From Alcanivorax sediminis (GTDB taxonomy: Bacteria > Pseudomonadota > Gammaproteobacteria > Pseudomonadales > Alcanivoracaceae), in NCBI RefSeq assembly GCF_009601165.1, contig NZ_WIRE01000001.1, positions 2,914,001 through 2,978,000 of the forward strand: a DNA stretch of 64,000 nucleotides, given 5' to 3'. The position numbers and the translations under genes are program-made. Shown here piece by piece: positions 36,567 to 45,963 of the stretch (positions within the stretch are counted from its first letter, which is position 1; every line of letters starts with the position of its first letter). The notes below the pieces were generated by a model. That model did no database searches, was not told the origin of the DNA, and saw only the letters and a program-made list of their open reading frames with translations.

Positions 36567-36587
36567 CTACGAGCTACGAGCTACGAG
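36565..36587. repeat. 7-bp tandem array AGCTACG (locus E)
   Basis: Three perfect copies of AGCTACG start within the maf stop codon and end in AGC. No clear opposing arm was found, unlike the other heptamer loci. Confidence 0.85.
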
Positions 36588-36632
36588 CCTGCAGGGTAAA
36601 GGCACGGCCAGCACAAGGTGCAACCCTTGAAT

Positions 36633-36661
36633 AGCAAAAACCCGGTTACCCGGGTTTTGCT
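36633..36661. terminator. Bidirectional terminator between maf and sppA
   Basis: AGCAAAAACCCGG and CCCGGGTTTTGCT form a long stem between the convergent maf and sppA genes. AT tracts on both sides allow termination in either direction. Confidence 0.8.
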
Positions 36662-36691
36662 ATTTCTCGAAGCGCTCGGCTGGCAGCTTAC

Positions 36692-37672
36692 TCACCGAAT
36701 ACTTGGCACCAACGCATCCAGCCCGATCTGGCTGGCAACGCCTTCGCCAATGGACACCCCAAACCGGCGCACAAACTCTTCAAAAGGTGAGCGGCCGACA
36801 CTGTAGTTGACCATATCTTCGATACCCACCACATCCCGAGCCACATCGCCGGGGCTCTTCAGACCATCAACCAGCCCCATTGTTTCGGCGCGCTCGCCAG
36901 TCCAGAACAAGCCAGTGAAAATTTCTGGATTCTCGGCTTCCTTCAGACGCTCTCCCCGGCCGTTACGCACGGCGGTGATGAACTGCTGATGGATTTCGTT
37001 GAGCATAGCTTTCATATGCTCACGGTCAGAAGGACGTACCGGAGAGAACGGATCCATGATCGCCTTGTTGCTGCCTGCGGTCAGCACGCGCCGCTCCACT
37101 CCCAGCTTGTCAGCGGCTTCTTCCAGGCCGAAGCCTGCCATGATCACACCTATAGAACCGACAATGCTGGCCGGGTCGGCATAGATTTCATCAGCGGCAG
37201 ACGCAATATAATAAGCACCGGATGCACCCACGTCGGTGATCGCAGCATAAAGCTTCTTGTCCGGGTGCTCGGCACGCAAACGCTTGATGGCGTTGTACAC
37301 CTGATTGGACTGTACCGGGGATCCACCGGGGCTATTGATTTTGAGCAGCACGGCCTTGCTGTTTTCGGCCTCAAACGCACGTGCCAGGCCGGTCACGATC
37401 AGGTCCGCACTGGCATCCTGGTCCGGGGCGATCACACCATTCACTACCACCACAGCCACATGATCTTCCACAGCAGACAGACCCGTTGAAGCGGTGCGAC
37501 CCGCCACCATCATGCTCAACAAGGCAAACAGGTACACAAACGTCAGGGCCTTGAAAAAAATGCCCCAGCGCCGAGACTTGCGGTGTTCTTCCTGGGCCTG
37601 GCCCAGCAGCTTCTCAATGAGCTTCCACTCTTTATCGCTAGAAGGACGCTGAGAAGGACTCTGGTTTTCCAT
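36692..37672 (-). CDS. sppA: S49 family signal peptide peptidase
   Basis: A 326-residue short-form SppA. A membrane helix at about residues 40-60 (FFKALTFVYLFALLSMMV) precedes the periplasmic protease domain. The nucleophile Ser is in DVGASGAYYIAS and the general-base Lys is in AGSNKAIMDPF, a Ser/Lys dyad. It degrades cleaved signal peptides in the membrane. It follows the HAD phosphatase gene with no gap, as in Pseudomonas. Confidence 0.94.
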   Translation of the reverse strand: MENQSPSQRPSSDKEWKLIEKLLGQAQEEHRKSRRWGIFFKALTFVYLFALLSMMVAGRTASTGLSAVEDHVAVVVVNGVIAPDQDASADLIVTGLARAFEAENSKAVLLKINSPGGSPVQSNQVYNAIKRLRAEHPDKKLYAAITDVGASGAYYIASAADEIYADPASIVGSIGVIMAGFGLEEAADKLGVERRVLTAGSNKAIMDPFSPVRPSDREHMKAMLNEIHQQFITAVRNGRGERLKEAENPEIFTGLFWTGERAETMGLVDGLKSPGDVARDVVGIEDMVNYSVGRSPFEEFVRRFGVSIGEGVASQIGLDALVPSIR

Positions 37673-38344
37673 CTACTGACTCTCCATGATCAATTCATCC
37701 ACCCCTAAAAGCGGCAGCAAGTCGTTCAATTTATCAATCACTGCCAAGGGTTCACAAGGCAACAGCCGGTCTACCGGGTGCGCCCCGTAGCTGACCGCCA
37801 CCCTATCCACTCCGGCATTACGGGCCATCTCCAGGTCGAAGGTAGTATCTCCCACTACGATGGCCCGTGACGCGGGTATGGCCATTTCATCCAGCAGCTC
37901 CAGAACCATGTGCGGCTCAGGCTTGGAACGGCTTTCATCCGCACACCGGGAGGCATGAAAATACCGGTCCAATCCTGTATTACTCCAGACCCGTTGGAGC
38001 CCCTTGCGACTCTTGCCCGTTGCCACAGCCAGTTTCATATCCAGCTCCAGCAACCGGCACAGCACGGTCTCCGCACCGGGGTAAAGGGCACTGGGGGTGC
38101 TTTCCGCTTCAATGAAGTGAAAAGCATAACGATCTCGCATCCGGTCAATATCAGCTGCACCCAGTACCGGATATAAGGTCGCAATCGCTTCAGGCAAGCC
38201 CAACCCGATAATGTCTCGCACGGTCTGATCAGGGAGTGAAGGTAACGCCAGATCGTCGGCCGCCAGGTGCATACAGCTGACAATACGCCCGGTGGAATCC
38301 ATCACCGTGCCATCCCAATCGAAAATTACCAGGTCATAGTTCAT
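37673..38344 (-). CDS. HAD-superfamily hydrolase (phosphoglycolate phosphatase-like)
   Basis: A 223-residue HAD phosphatase of the subgroup IA type. Motif I is DWDGTVMDS (nucleophile Asp), motif II is VATGKS, motif III is the Lys of SKPEPHM, and motif IV is GDTTFDLEMA. A helical cap follows motif I. Substrate is not predictable. The gene sits between rluC and sppA with 7-bp and 0-bp gaps, a conserved order that has led others to name it a phosphoglycolate phosphatase without proof. Confidence 0.92.
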   Translation of the reverse strand: MNYDLVIFDWDGTVMDSTGRIVSCMHLAADDLALPSLPDQTVRDIIGLGLPEAIATLYPVLGAADIDRMRDRYAFHFIEAESTPSALYPGAETVLCRLLELDMKLAVATGKSRKGLQRVWSNTGLDRYFHASRCADESRSKPEPHMVLELLDEMAIPASRAIVVGDTTFDLEMARNAGVDRVAVSYGAHPVDRLLPCEPLAVIDKLNDLLPLLGVDELIMESQ

Positions 38345-38351
38345 CCTGGCC

Positions 38352-39308
38352 CTATGCTCCTTTCTTTCTCAAAGCAGCCAAAATAGCGTCGAAATCCTCA
38401 TCAAGGGGGGCCGTCACCGATATCCGCTTTTGGGTATCCGGATGGGGGAAGCTCAGGCTTCGAGCATGCAGGCAGAGCCGGCGATGACCGATCTTTTCCA
38501 GCAGGGCAGCACCCTTGGCCGTGCCGTACTTGTCATCTCCCAGCAGCGGGAAACCACCAAACTGGCTATGCACCCTGATCTGGTGGGTTCGGCCAGTTTC
38601 CAGCAACGCCTCCACCAGCTGGGCATCCTGCAAACGCTCGAGCATGCGGAAATGGGTCACGGAGGGTTTGCCCTCGCGGGAAACCCTTACGACACGCTCA
38701 TTACCGTTCTGCATCTTCAGCAGGGGCGCCTCCATCGTGCGCTCATTCCCCTTGAAGCCCTGACAGATCAGCCAGTAGCGCTTCTCTACTTTGCCGCTTT
38801 GCATCAGCCGCTGCAGCTTGCGCAGGAACGAGCGGCGCCGGGCCACCATGATCAGCCCACTGGTATCCCGGTCCAGACGATGCACCAGCTCAAGCTCGCG
38901 CTCTTCCGGGTAGATCACCCGCAGGGCCTCGATCAGGCCGAGGCTGACCCCGCTCCCCCCATGCACAGCCAGACCCGCCGGCTTGTTGAAGATGAAAAGA
39001 TTGGCATCTTCATAGACACAGGCACGGGACAGGCGCTCAGTCAGTCCATCACTGACCTTGGGGGGCGCATCGGATTCACTGGTGCGGATCGGCGGAATTC
39101 GGACCACATCGCCGGTGGCCAGACGGGTAGTCTGCTTGGCGCGCCCCTTGTTCACCCGCACCTCACCGGAGCGGATAATCCGGTAGATACGGGATTTGGG
39201 CACCCCTTTGAGATGGGTAAACAGAAAGTTGTCTAGGCGTTGACCGTGGCGGCCCTCATCAATAGTGACAAAGCTGACACGATCCGCCGCAGGGGCATCA
39301 TTTGGCAT
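38352..39308 (-). CDS. rluC: 23S rRNA pseudouridine synthase RluC
   Basis: RluC makes pseudouridines 955, 2504 and 2580 in E. coli 23S rRNA. The 318-residue protein has an N-terminal S4 RNA-binding domain (RLDNFLFTHLKGVPKSRIYR) and the catalytic motif LVHRLDRDTSGL, with the KYGTAKG and RLCLHA motifs later. It heads the unit rluC-HAD-sppA and is divergent from rne, the conserved arrangement. Confidence 0.95.
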   Translation of the reverse strand: MPNDAPAADRVSFVTIDEGRHGQRLDNFLFTHLKGVPKSRIYRIIRSGEVRVNKGRAKQTTRLATGDVVRIPPIRTSESDAPPKVSDGLTERLSRACVYEDANLFIFNKPAGLAVHGGSGVSLGLIEALRVIYPEERELELVHRLDRDTSGLIMVARRRSFLRKLQRLMQSGKVEKRYWLICQGFKGNERTMEAPLLKMQNGNERVVRVSREGKPSVTHFRMLERLQDAQLVEALLETGRTHQIRVHSQFGGFPLLGDDKYGTAKGAALLEKIGHRRLCLHARSLSFPHPDTQKRISVTAPLDEDFDAILAALRKKGA

Positions 39309-39333
39309 GCGGCGATTCTATAGAAAGCGTCAG

Positions 39334-39487
39334 ACAGTGAATAGTTAACAGTGAACAGCTAATAGCCAAAAGAAATAAAAATAAACCCAAGCATAACCTG
39401 TTAGACCAGTGACGCAGGCACTGAATACCCGAAGCCGTCCCGTCACCCCCGCGAACTGTTCACGATTCACTGCTAACTGTTCACTGC
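39334..39487. repeat. Inverted 7-bp arrays (locus F)
   Basis: The left arm (39334-39368) is ACAGTGA, ATAGTTA, ACAGTGA, ACAGCTA, ATAGCCA. The right arm (39453-39487) is GAACTGT, TCACGAT, TCACTGC, TAACTGT, TCACTGC, whose complement is made of GCAGTGA and ACAGTTA units. The arms are clearly inverted copies of one pattern. A GTGACG/CGTCAC pair between them (about 39410-39445) could form the inner stem. Confidence 0.85.
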
Positions 39488-39496
39488 CACAACTAA

Positions 39497-39526
39497 TTGA
39501 TCCCGCAAACCTTTTGTTGCTATAGT
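39497..39526 (+). promoter_or_regulatory. Candidate rne promoter
   Basis: TTGATC and TATAGT with 18-bp spacing lie just beyond the heptamer array. If used, the rne leader is about 540 nt. Confidence 0.45.
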
Positions 39527-40052
39527 CAAGCGTGGATCTGAAGTAAGGCAACGGCGACGCGCAGCGAACATTCGCCGTGTGGCCCGCTCCGGCACAGCCG
39601 AGAACGACATGGGCCCCGCCTCATCAAGGTCTGACAGATAGCGTTACCCGCCTGCCCCTCTCCCCACAAGGGCAAGAGCCAGGCTGAAACGCTGCAGAGA
39701 AACCCATTTAAACAGCGTCCTGATTTGGACCCTGAACATTAACAATGGTGGCCTGCAGCGCCGGTCAAATGACCTGGAAAACAGACAGACAAGAGTTTAC
39801 ATATTGTTGTGCAGCCCTGGAGCGAACACAGTCTCCCACCGCCACAGCAATCGCGTGAAGTATTACCCGCTGGCCACATTGCCAGCCACAATTACGCACT
39901 AAACATTGCAAAACAACTCGGAGAGAAGCTGCTCAGGCACTGACATCACCCAGGAATGCGAAAACCCACGCACCGCGTGCGCCCTGGCCGTGACAGGCCT
40001 CCAGCCCTCCCCCTGGTCTGCTACCGGTTATAACCCGGCCCTGCCCAGTGCC

Positions 40053-40068
40053 ACCACTAACGTGTGGT
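40053..40068 (+). promoter_or_regulatory. Small hairpin at the rne start
   Basis: ACCAC and GTGGT pair across TAACGT, 7 nt before the ATG. GTGGTAG, the best candidate ribosome-binding site, is in the 3' arm, so the stem may limit initiation. Confidence 0.35.
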
Positions 40069-40074
40069 AGCACC

Positions 40075-43000
40075 ATGAAACGTATGCTTATCAACGCCAC
40101 TCACCCTGAAGAGGTTCGGGTGGCACTTGTGGATGGCCAGCGTCTGTATGACCTGGATATCGAGCACAGAACACGCATTCAGAAAAAATCCAACATCTAC
40201 AAAGGCAAGATCACCCGCGTAGAGCCCTCTCTGGAAGCCGCCTTTGTGGACTTTGGCGCCGAGCGTCACGGTTTCCTCCCCCTGAAAGAGATCTCCCGTC
40301 AGTACTTCCAGAAAGACCCGAAAGATATCCAGGGTCGCATCAACATCAAGGAAGTCATCAAGGAAGGTCAGGAAGTCATCATCCAGGTTGCCAAGGAAGA
40401 GCGTGGCAACAAGGGTGCCGCCCTGACGACCTTCATCAGCCTGGCGGGTCGTTATCTGGTGCTGATGCCCAATAACCCCCGCGCCGGCGGCATTTCCCGT
40501 CGCATTGAAGGTGAGGAACGCGCCCAGCTGAAAGAGGCCCTGGGCGCTCTCACGGTCCCGGATGAGATGGGCGTGATCGTCCGCACTGCCGGCCTTGGTC
40601 GCAGTGCAGAAGAGCTGCAATGGGATCTGGACTTCCTGCTTAAGCAGTGGAGCTCGATTGACGAAGCGGCTCAGCAGCGCAAGGCGCCTTTCCTGATCTA
40701 TCAGGAATCCAATGTCATCATCCGTGCGATTCGGGACTACCTGCGCAAGGACATCGGCGAAGTCCTGATTGACTCCGAGAAGGTGTTCGCGGAAGCCCAG
40801 GGCTTTGTCCAGCAGGTGATGCAGGACTTCCAGAGCAAGATCAAGCTGTACAACGATGAAACCCCACTGTTCTCTCGTTTCCAGATCGAATCCCAGATAG
40901 AGACCGCATTCGAGCGCGAAGTGAAACTGCCCTCAGGCGGCTCCATCGTGATCGATCCCACGGAAGCGCTGGTGTCCATCGACATCAACTCCTCCCGTGC
41001 CACCAAGGGTGCGGATATCGAGGAAACAGCCCTGCAAACCAACCTGGAAGCGGCCGAAGAAATTGCCCGCCAGCTGCGTCTGCGCGATATCGGCGGCCTG
41101 ATTGTGGTCGATTTCATCGACATGGGTCCGGCACGTAACCAGCGTGAAGTTGAAAACCGCATGCGTGACGCTCTCGAAGCCGACCGAGCACGCATCCAGC
41201 TGGGCCGCATTTCCCGCTTTGGCCTGCTGGAGCTGTCCCGTCAGCGCCTGCGCCCGAGCCTCGGTGAAACGTCCAGCATCGTGTGCCCGCGCTGCGACGG
41301 CCAGGGCCATATCCGCGATGTGAAATCCCTTGCGCTGAGCATCCTGCGCCTCATCGAAGAAGAGGTGATGAAAGAGCGTACCGGTGAAATCCAGGCCCAG
41401 GTACCGGTTGCCGTAGGCACCTACCTGCTGAACGAGAAGCGTGAACCGCTGCGCGCCATCGAGCAGAACCACAAGGTTCGTGTGGTCATCATCCCCAACC
41501 CGAACCTGGAAACCCCGCACTTCGAAGTGGAGCGCATCCGTGACGACCAGGTGGTATCCCAGCTGAGCCACGAGATGGATCTGATGGAAGGCGCCGCTGA
41601 AGCCGAAGCGCCGAACAGCCAGGACCTTGGTGCCAAGCCGCAGGAACCGGCCGTGAAGCTGATGGCCCCGGATACCGCAGCGCCTGCACCCAAGCCTGCA
41701 GCTCCGGTAGCAGCCAGCCCGGCCACGGTCCAGAACCTGGGCCTGCTGGCGCGCTTCTTCACCTGGCTGGCTCAGGTGTTCACCGCTCAGCCCAAGCCGG
41801 CAAAGAAAGCCAAGCCTCAACAGAAAGGCAACAAAGGCCAGCAGAACAATCGTAACCGCGGCGGCAACACCCGTAACCGTAGCGAAAATCGTGGCGGCCG
41901 TAACGACAACCGTAACAAACAGGACGGTGGCCGTAACGGCAACAAGGCGGGCGACAAGGACAACCGCAACACTCGCAACCGCAAGCCACAGCAGGACAGA
42001 GACGATAACCGCAAGGATGAGCGTCAGTCCGACAACAGACGCAACGATGCCCGCGATGACAGCGGTAATGAGCAACGTCGCGGCCGCAACGACAACCGTC
42101 GCAACAAGCAGGACGGCAACAAGGGCGGCGACGGCAGTGATAACCGGAACGACAACCGGGATAACCGCAACAACCGCAACCGCAAGCCCCAGGACAACAA
42201 GTCTGACGGCAACAAGTCAGACAAGTCCGAGAGCGGTAACAAGGGTGGCAACAGCGACAAGAGCAATGACAAGGGGCCCAAGGCTCCGCGTCGCACTGAC
42301 GCCAAGGACGACCGTCCGCTGCGTGAGCGCAAGCGCCCGAACAAGCAGCAGGCTGGCGACCAAGGCGCTGCCGAATCCCCCGCGAAGCAGGACAAACCGC
42401 AAGCGGAAAAACCACCGGCCGCACCTGTCGCAGACAACCACCAGATGCAGGGAGCCGAGAGTCATCCGCCTGCCAAGCTGGTCCCTGAGCAAGAGCCGGT
42501 AGCGGGTGCAGAGCAGAAACCTGCAGCTAGCCAGCAACAGGCCACCCCTGCACCGGCCAAGGCGGAAGTGAAGGAACAGCCTTCTGCCAAGACAGCCCCG
42601 GTAGAGAAAGCCGAGCAACCGGTGCAAGCCGACACCACACCGGTCGCCCAGCCTGCTGTCGAGAAGCCAGCTGCCGCAGCGCAAGAAGCCCAGCCACAGC
42701 CAGCGGAAGTGAAAGCCGAGGCCAAAACCGAAGCCCCGACTGAAGCGAAAGCTGAGGTTCAGGCTGAAGCCAAGCCAGAACCTCAGCAGACGTCGCAACC
42801 CGTTGAAGCAGCGCCGCAGCAGGTCAAGATTGAAGAGCAACCCGCTCCAGTGCCAGCCAACCCGGCGGAGCCCGTCCGGGCGAGCAATGACCCACGCTCA
42901 CCGAACTACAAGCCGCAGCAGCATGCACCGCGCCAGAAAGCGGAAAAGCCGAAGCCGGCACCAGAAGCCAATGCGCTGCCAAGCCGCGCGGTGGAGGTGA

Positions 43001-43158
43001 AGCCGACAACTGCCCAGGCTCAGCCCGCTGCCGCCGAGCAAGGCCGCGCGTCCAATGACCCGCGCGCTCGCCGCCGCCAGCAGCAGGCAGAGGCTGCCGC
43101 CAAGGCAGCTGAGCAAGCTGCAGACAGCCCGTCCGAGGACGTGTCCTCAGACAGCTGA
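40075..43158 (+). CDS. rne: Ribonuclease E
   Basis: RNase E is the main endoribonuclease of mRNA decay and stable RNA maturation and the scaffold of the degradosome. The N-terminal ~510 residues hold the S1 domain ([21 protein letters not shown]), the DNase I-like catalytic core with Asp in [10 protein letters not shown] and VVDFIDMGP, and the zinc-link CPRCDGQGH. Residues ~553-568 ([15 protein letters not shown]) look like the amphipathic membrane anchor. The tail is disordered: an Asn/Arg/Lys/Asp-rich RNA-binding tract (~580-780), then a Pro/Ala/Glu tract, with RASNDPR occurring twice near the end. The length of 1027 residues is usual. ATG 40075 is chosen from the family N-terminus (MKRMLINAT). 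Confidence 0.97.
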   Translation: MKRMLINATHPEEVRVALVDGQRLYDLDIEHRTRIQKKSNIYKGKITRVEPSLEAAFVDFGAERHGFLPLKEISRQYFQKDPKDIQGRINIKEVIKEGQEVIIQVAKEERGNKGAALTTFISLAGRYLVLMPNNPRAGGISRRIEGEERAQLKEALGALTVPDEMGVIVRTAGLGRSAEELQWDLDFLLKQWSSIDEAAQQRKAPFLIYQESNVIIRAIRDYLRKDIGEVLIDSEKVFAEAQGFVQQVMQDFQSKIKLYNDETPLFSRFQIESQIETAFEREVKLPSGGSIVIDPTEALVSIDINSSRATKGADIEETALQTNLEAAEEIARQLRLRDIGGLIVVDFIDMGPARNQREVENRMRDALEADRARIQLGRISRFGLLELSRQRLRPSLGETSSIVCPRCDGQGHIRDVKSLALSILRLIEEEVMKERTGEIQAQVPVAVGTYLLNEKREPLRAIEQNHKVRVVIIPNPNLETPHFEVERIRDDQVVSQLSHEMDLMEGAAEAEAPNSQDLGAKPQEPAVKLMAPDTAAPAPKPAAPVAASPATVQNLGLLARFFTWLAQVFTAQPKPAKKAKPQQKGNKGQQNNRNRGGNTRNRSENRGGRNDNRNKQDGGRNGNKAGDKDNRNTRNRKPQQDRDDNRKDERQSDNRRNDARDDSGNEQRRGRNDNRRNKQDGNKGGDGSDNRNDNRDNRNNRNRKPQDNKSDGNKSDKSESGNKGGNSDKSNDKGPKAPRRTDAKDDRPLRERKRPNKQQAGDQGAAESPAKQDKPQAEKPPAAPVADNHQMQGAESHPPAKLVPEQEPVAGAEQKPAASQQQATPAPAKAEVKEQPSAKTAPVEKAEQPVQADTTPVAQPAVEKPAAAAQEAQPQPAEVKAEAKTEAPTEAKAEVQAEAKPEPQQTSQPVEAAPQQVKIEEQPAPVPANPAEPVRASNDPRSPNYKPQQHAPRQKAEKPKPAPEANALPSRAVEVKPTTAQAQPAAAEQGRASNDPRARRRQQQAEAAAKAAEQAADSPSEDVSSDS

Positions 43159-43172
43159 TCGCAAGCTGACGA

Positions 43173-43212
43173 GCACAAAAAAAGCCCCGCTTATGCGGGG
43201 CTTTTTTTGTGC
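43173..43212 (+). terminator. Terminator of rne
   Basis: GCCCCGC and GCGGGGC form a stem with TTAT loop, flanked by seven A and seven T and by GCAC/GTGC, giving a palindrome of 40 bp that can act in both directions. Confidence 0.92.
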
Positions 43213-43308
43213 CTGCTCAAGTCAAATACAAGGGAAAGGCTGTGGGAACATTTCGCCAAGCGCGCCTGTAAATGGCCAGAATAGAGATGGTGATTTGCGA
43301 GGGCCGCC

Positions 43309-43506
43309 TTAAACCTGCATCAGAAGCGGGCGCGGATCATGATTCTGGGGCAATCGGGTGAAGAGAATCTCGGGCTGATCAGCCAGACTGCCGACACAGA
43401 GCCGACACTCACCCGCCTCTGGTGCCGAGCCTTCCACATAACGAACACTGTGGCGGCTACCACCACGGTTGCTGGACACCTGAAAGACCCGATCACGCTC
43501 GCTCAT
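43309..43506 (-). CDS. Small protein of unknown function, 65 residues
   Basis: The sequence begins MSERDRVFQVSSNRGGSRHS and contains one CxxC (ECRLC), hydrophilic throughout, with no signal or membrane segment. ATG 43506 has GGAG 6 nt upstream, which supports a real gene, and it lies 33 bp after murB on the same strand. I do not recognise the family. The frame is open to 43590 but that part overlaps murB. Confidence 0.55.
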   Translation of the reverse strand: MSERDRVFQVSSNRGGSRHSVRYVEGSAPEAGECRLCVGSLADQPEILFTRLPQNHDPRPLLMQV

Positions 43507-43538
43507 GGCACTCTCCGACTTCAGCAATCTGACTAATT

Positions 43539-44561
43539 TCAGGGTAGCACAACCGGTTCCTGCTCCAGCTGTACACCGAAGCGCTGCCACACATCGGCTC
43601 GCACGGCCGCTGCCAGCGCCAGCACATCGGCGGAGGTCGCGCCACCGTGGTTCACCAACACTAGGGCTTGCTCGCTGTGCATACCCACAGGTCCAAGACG
43701 CTTACCTTTCCAGCCTGCCGCTTCGATCAGCCAGCCTGCAGCCAGTTTGACGCCATCCTGCTGCGGATATGAGACCAACTGCGGATAAGCGGCTTTTAGC
43801 GACTCGGCTTTCTGCACATCCACCACCGGGTTCTTGAAAAAGCTGCCCGCGTTGGCCAGAACCGCAGGGTCCGGTAACTTGCTCTGACGAATGGCAATGA
43901 CCTGCTTGCGAACAGCCGCTGCAGTCACCGCGTCAGCATCCTGGCCGGCGAAGTGCTGCTTGAGCGGCCCATAGCTGATATTGCAGTGGGGCTGCCGGTT
44001 CAGTTTCAGCTCAATACCGGTGATGACATACCGCCCCTTGTCCCGGCTCTTGAAACGACTGTCGCGATAGCCAAAGTCACAATTTTCAGCGCTGAAGTGA
44101 CTTACTGTACCCGTAGCCAACTCCATAACCGTGACCTGTTCCAGAACCTGGGCCAGCTCAACACCGTAAGCACCAATATTCTGGTACGGGGCGGCACCGG
44201 CGGTTCCGGGAATCAGGGACAGGTTTTCCAGCCCTTGCCAGCCCTGCTCTACCGTCCAGGCCACCAGGTCATCCCAGTGCACCCCGGCACCCGCTGCCAC
44301 CCAGACATGCTCACTGGTCTCGCGCACCTTCATCATGCCATCCAGTGCCAGCACCACGGTCAGACCGGGAAGATCATCCTCGATAACCAGGTTACTGCCT
44401 TCTCCGATCACATGAATGGGCTCTTGCGGGTCGTGCCCGGCCAGCACCTGCTCCAGCTCGTCCAGCGTGGTCGGTCGCACCAGACAATGCGCTCTTGCAG
44501 GCAGTGCCAACGTATTAAACGCCGTTAAATCAGCATTACGCTCGGCCAGGGGGAAACTCAC
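43539..44561 (-). CDS. murB: UDP-N-acetylenolpyruvoylglucosamine reductase
   Basis: MurB makes UDP-MurNAc with NADPH and FAD for peptidoglycan. The 340-residue type I enzyme has FNTLALPARA near the N-terminus, the FAD-binding GEGSNLVI, the Tyr loop IPGTAGAAPYQNIGAYG, and the catalytic Ser in LANAGSFFKNPVV, with the final GGATSADVLALA. It overlaps the phosphatase stop by 4 bp. Confidence 0.96.
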   Translation of the reverse strand: MSFPLAERNADLTAFNTLALPARAHCLVRPTTLDELEQVLAGHDPQEPIHVIGEGSNLVIEDDLPGLTVVLALDGMMKVRETSEHVWVAAGAGVHWDDLVAWTVEQGWQGLENLSLIPGTAGAAPYQNIGAYGVELAQVLEQVTVMELATGTVSHFSAENCDFGYRDSRFKSRDKGRYVITGIELKLNRQPHCNISYGPLKQHFAGQDADAVTAAAVRKQVIAIRQSKLPDPAVLANAGSFFKNPVVDVQKAESLKAAYPQLVSYPQQDGVKLAAGWLIEAAGWKGKRLGPVGMHSEQALVLVNHGGATSADVLALAAAVRADVWQRFGVQLEQEPVVLP

Positions 44562-45031
44562 AGACGCTCCTGCAGGGCTTCAAGAAGAGCCTCTGCGCCC
44601 TCCTCCACCAGATTCAGCACTTCGGCAAAACCGTCTTCGCCACCGTAATAGGGGTCAGGCACCTCACGCTCCGGGCGGTGGGCCGCGTAATCCAGAAAGC
44701 GCTTGAGTGTGACCGAAGAATTGGCCGGTTGCATGGCCTGCAGATCCGCCAGGTTGGCATCATCCATAGCCAGCACCACATCGAACTTGTCGAAGTCAGC
44801 CACGGTCACCTGACGCGCGCGCAGACGGCTCATGTCATAGCCTCGCCCGGCCGCGGCATCCTGGGTGCGAGGATCCGGAGCACGACCAATATGCCAGTCT
44901 CCGGTGCCGGCGCTATCGATCAGGATATGATCCTCCAGGCCCGCTGCTTTCACCCTGTCACGAAATACCACTTCCGCCGTCGGTGAGCGGCAGATATTGC
45001 CAAGACAAACAAACAGCACTGATACCGTCAC
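44558..45031 (-). CDS. Low-molecular-weight protein-tyrosine phosphatase
   Basis: The 157-residue enzyme has the P-loop VCLGNICRSPTAE at its N-terminus and the general-acid Asp in VPDPYYGG. Such proteins dephosphorylate tyrosine kinases of capsule or exopolysaccharide systems, but no kinase is nearby. It starts with GTG 45031, 4 bp after the kdsB stop, with AGGAG upstream; longer frames run into kdsB. The kdsB-phosphatase-murB series is a known conserved order. Confidence 0.92.
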   Translation of the reverse strand: MTVSVLFVCLGNICRSPTAEVVFRDRVKAAGLEDHILIDSAGTGDWHIGRAPDPRTQDAAAGRGYDMSRLRARQVTVADFDKFDVVLAMDDANLADLQAMQPANSSVTLKRFLDYAAHRPEREVPDPYYGGEDGFAEVLNLVEEGAEALLEALQERL

Positions 45032-45035
45032 GCCG

Positions 45036-45800
45036 TCACTCCTGTTGTCCTGATGCCAGCAAGGCCTGAACCCGCTGCAGGTCTTCCGGGGTATCGATGC
45101 CGCCGGGCACAGGCTCACAGGACGGCGCGATATGAATGGATACACCATTAGCCATGGCACGTAACTGTTCCAGTGACTCCAGCTTTTCAAGGGCTGCCGG
45201 CGCCCAGGTCACATAGCGATGCAGAAAGGACACCCGATAGGCATAGATACCAATATGACGCCACCACTGTCCACCGGACGTATCCCGTCCGCCTTCAGCG
45301 AAAGCATCACGATGCCAGGGAATAGGAGCACGCGAGAAATACAACGCCTTGCCATTGGCATCAAAAACCGCCTTTACCACATTGGGATTAAAAACACCCT
45401 CAACGTGCTCAATGGGTTCACACAAGGTGGCCATCTGACAATCAGGATTTGCCGCCAGGTTAGCTGCTACCTGATTGATTACTGCCGCGGGAATCAGGGG
45501 TTCATCCCCCTGGACATTAACGATAATGTCGTCATCGGCGAGCCCGAGATTGGCCGCCACTTCCTGAAGACGATCGGTCCCGGAAGGATGATCATCACGG
45601 GTCATTACCACGGGCACCAGCCCTTGCAGCGCATCGGCAATCCGCTGGTCATCAGTAGCTACATAAACGCTGCCTGCCTCACTCCGCTGACATCGCTCCG
45701 CCACCCGCGCCACCATGGGCTTGCCAGCCAGATCCGCCAGAGGCTTGCCGGGCAGACGGGTTGACGCATAGCGCGCCGGCACCACCACATAAAAACTCAT
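45036..45800 (-). CDS. kdsB: 3-deoxy-manno-octulosonate cytidylyltransferase
   Basis: KdsB activates Kdo as CMP-Kdo for lipopolysaccharide inner core. The 254-residue enzyme has [35 protein letters not shown] and [13 protein letters not shown] 45800 is preferred, with CGAGG 6 nt upstream; a TTG two codons earlier is possible. It follows lpxK after a repeat-bearing gap of 156 bp. Confidence 0.96.
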   Translation of the reverse strand: MSFYVVVPARYASTRLPGKPLADLAGKPMVARVAERCQRSEAGSVYVATDDQRIADALQGLVPVVMTRDDHPSGTDRLQEVAANLGLADDDIIVNVQGDEPLIPAAVINQVAANLAANPDCQMATLCEPIEHVEGVFNPNVVKAVFDANGKALYFSRAPIPWHRDAFAEGGRDTSGGQWWRHIGIYAYRVSFLHRYVTWAPAALEKLESLEQLRAMANGVSIHIAPSCEPVPGGIDTPEDLQRVQALLASGQQE

Positions 45801-45865
45801 GAACAACCTCGTTAATGAAACGCCTCACACACCACGGTGCATTCAGTAATGCCAATCCCGAGCGG

Positions 45866-45963
45866 GTTGAAAGTCCAAAGTGGGAATGCGCGGGGCTACT
45901 TGCAGGCACGGTACAGCCTTAACAATCGTCCTTTCCCGCGTTTTCAACGTTGACCTTCAACTG
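45866..45963. repeat. Decayed inverted 7-bp arrays (locus G)
   Basis: The left arm (45866-45886) is GTTGAAA, GTCCAAA, GTGGGAA. The right arm (45931-45963), read on the minus strand, contains AGTTGAAGGTCAACGTTGAA and CGCGGGAAAG, which resemble the left arm in the same order. The match is weaker than at the other loci. The lpxK stop codon lies in the right arm. Confidence 0.5.

Larger units (their letters stand above)
39309..40074. promoter_or_regulatory. rluC-rne intergenic region and long rne leader
   Basis: This 766-bp stretch contains no gene that I can support. Its first 180 bp hold an inverted heptamer repeat. A sigma-70-like promoter at 39497-39526 follows, and the remaining ~540 bp would be a 5' untranslated leader of rne. 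Long rne leaders are known in enterics, where RNase E recognises its own leader hairpins to limit its synthesis. I see a small hairpin at the start codon but cannot fold the whole leader by eye. Confidence 0.6.

Noticed and set aside
39309..40074. A tRNA or small RNA gene in the rluC-rne gap
   Set aside because: No T-loop-like GTTCRA motif, CCA end or cloverleaf pairing was found by eye. The region is better explained as repeat plus rne leader. A dedicated sRNA search would be needed to exclude one.
41891..42502. Long frames overlapping the 3' half of rne, Thr- or Arg-rich on the plus strand and Leu/Cys-rich on the minus strand
   Set aside because: They are shadows of the low-complexity tail of RNase E. 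The rne frame has the conserved protein and the terminator.
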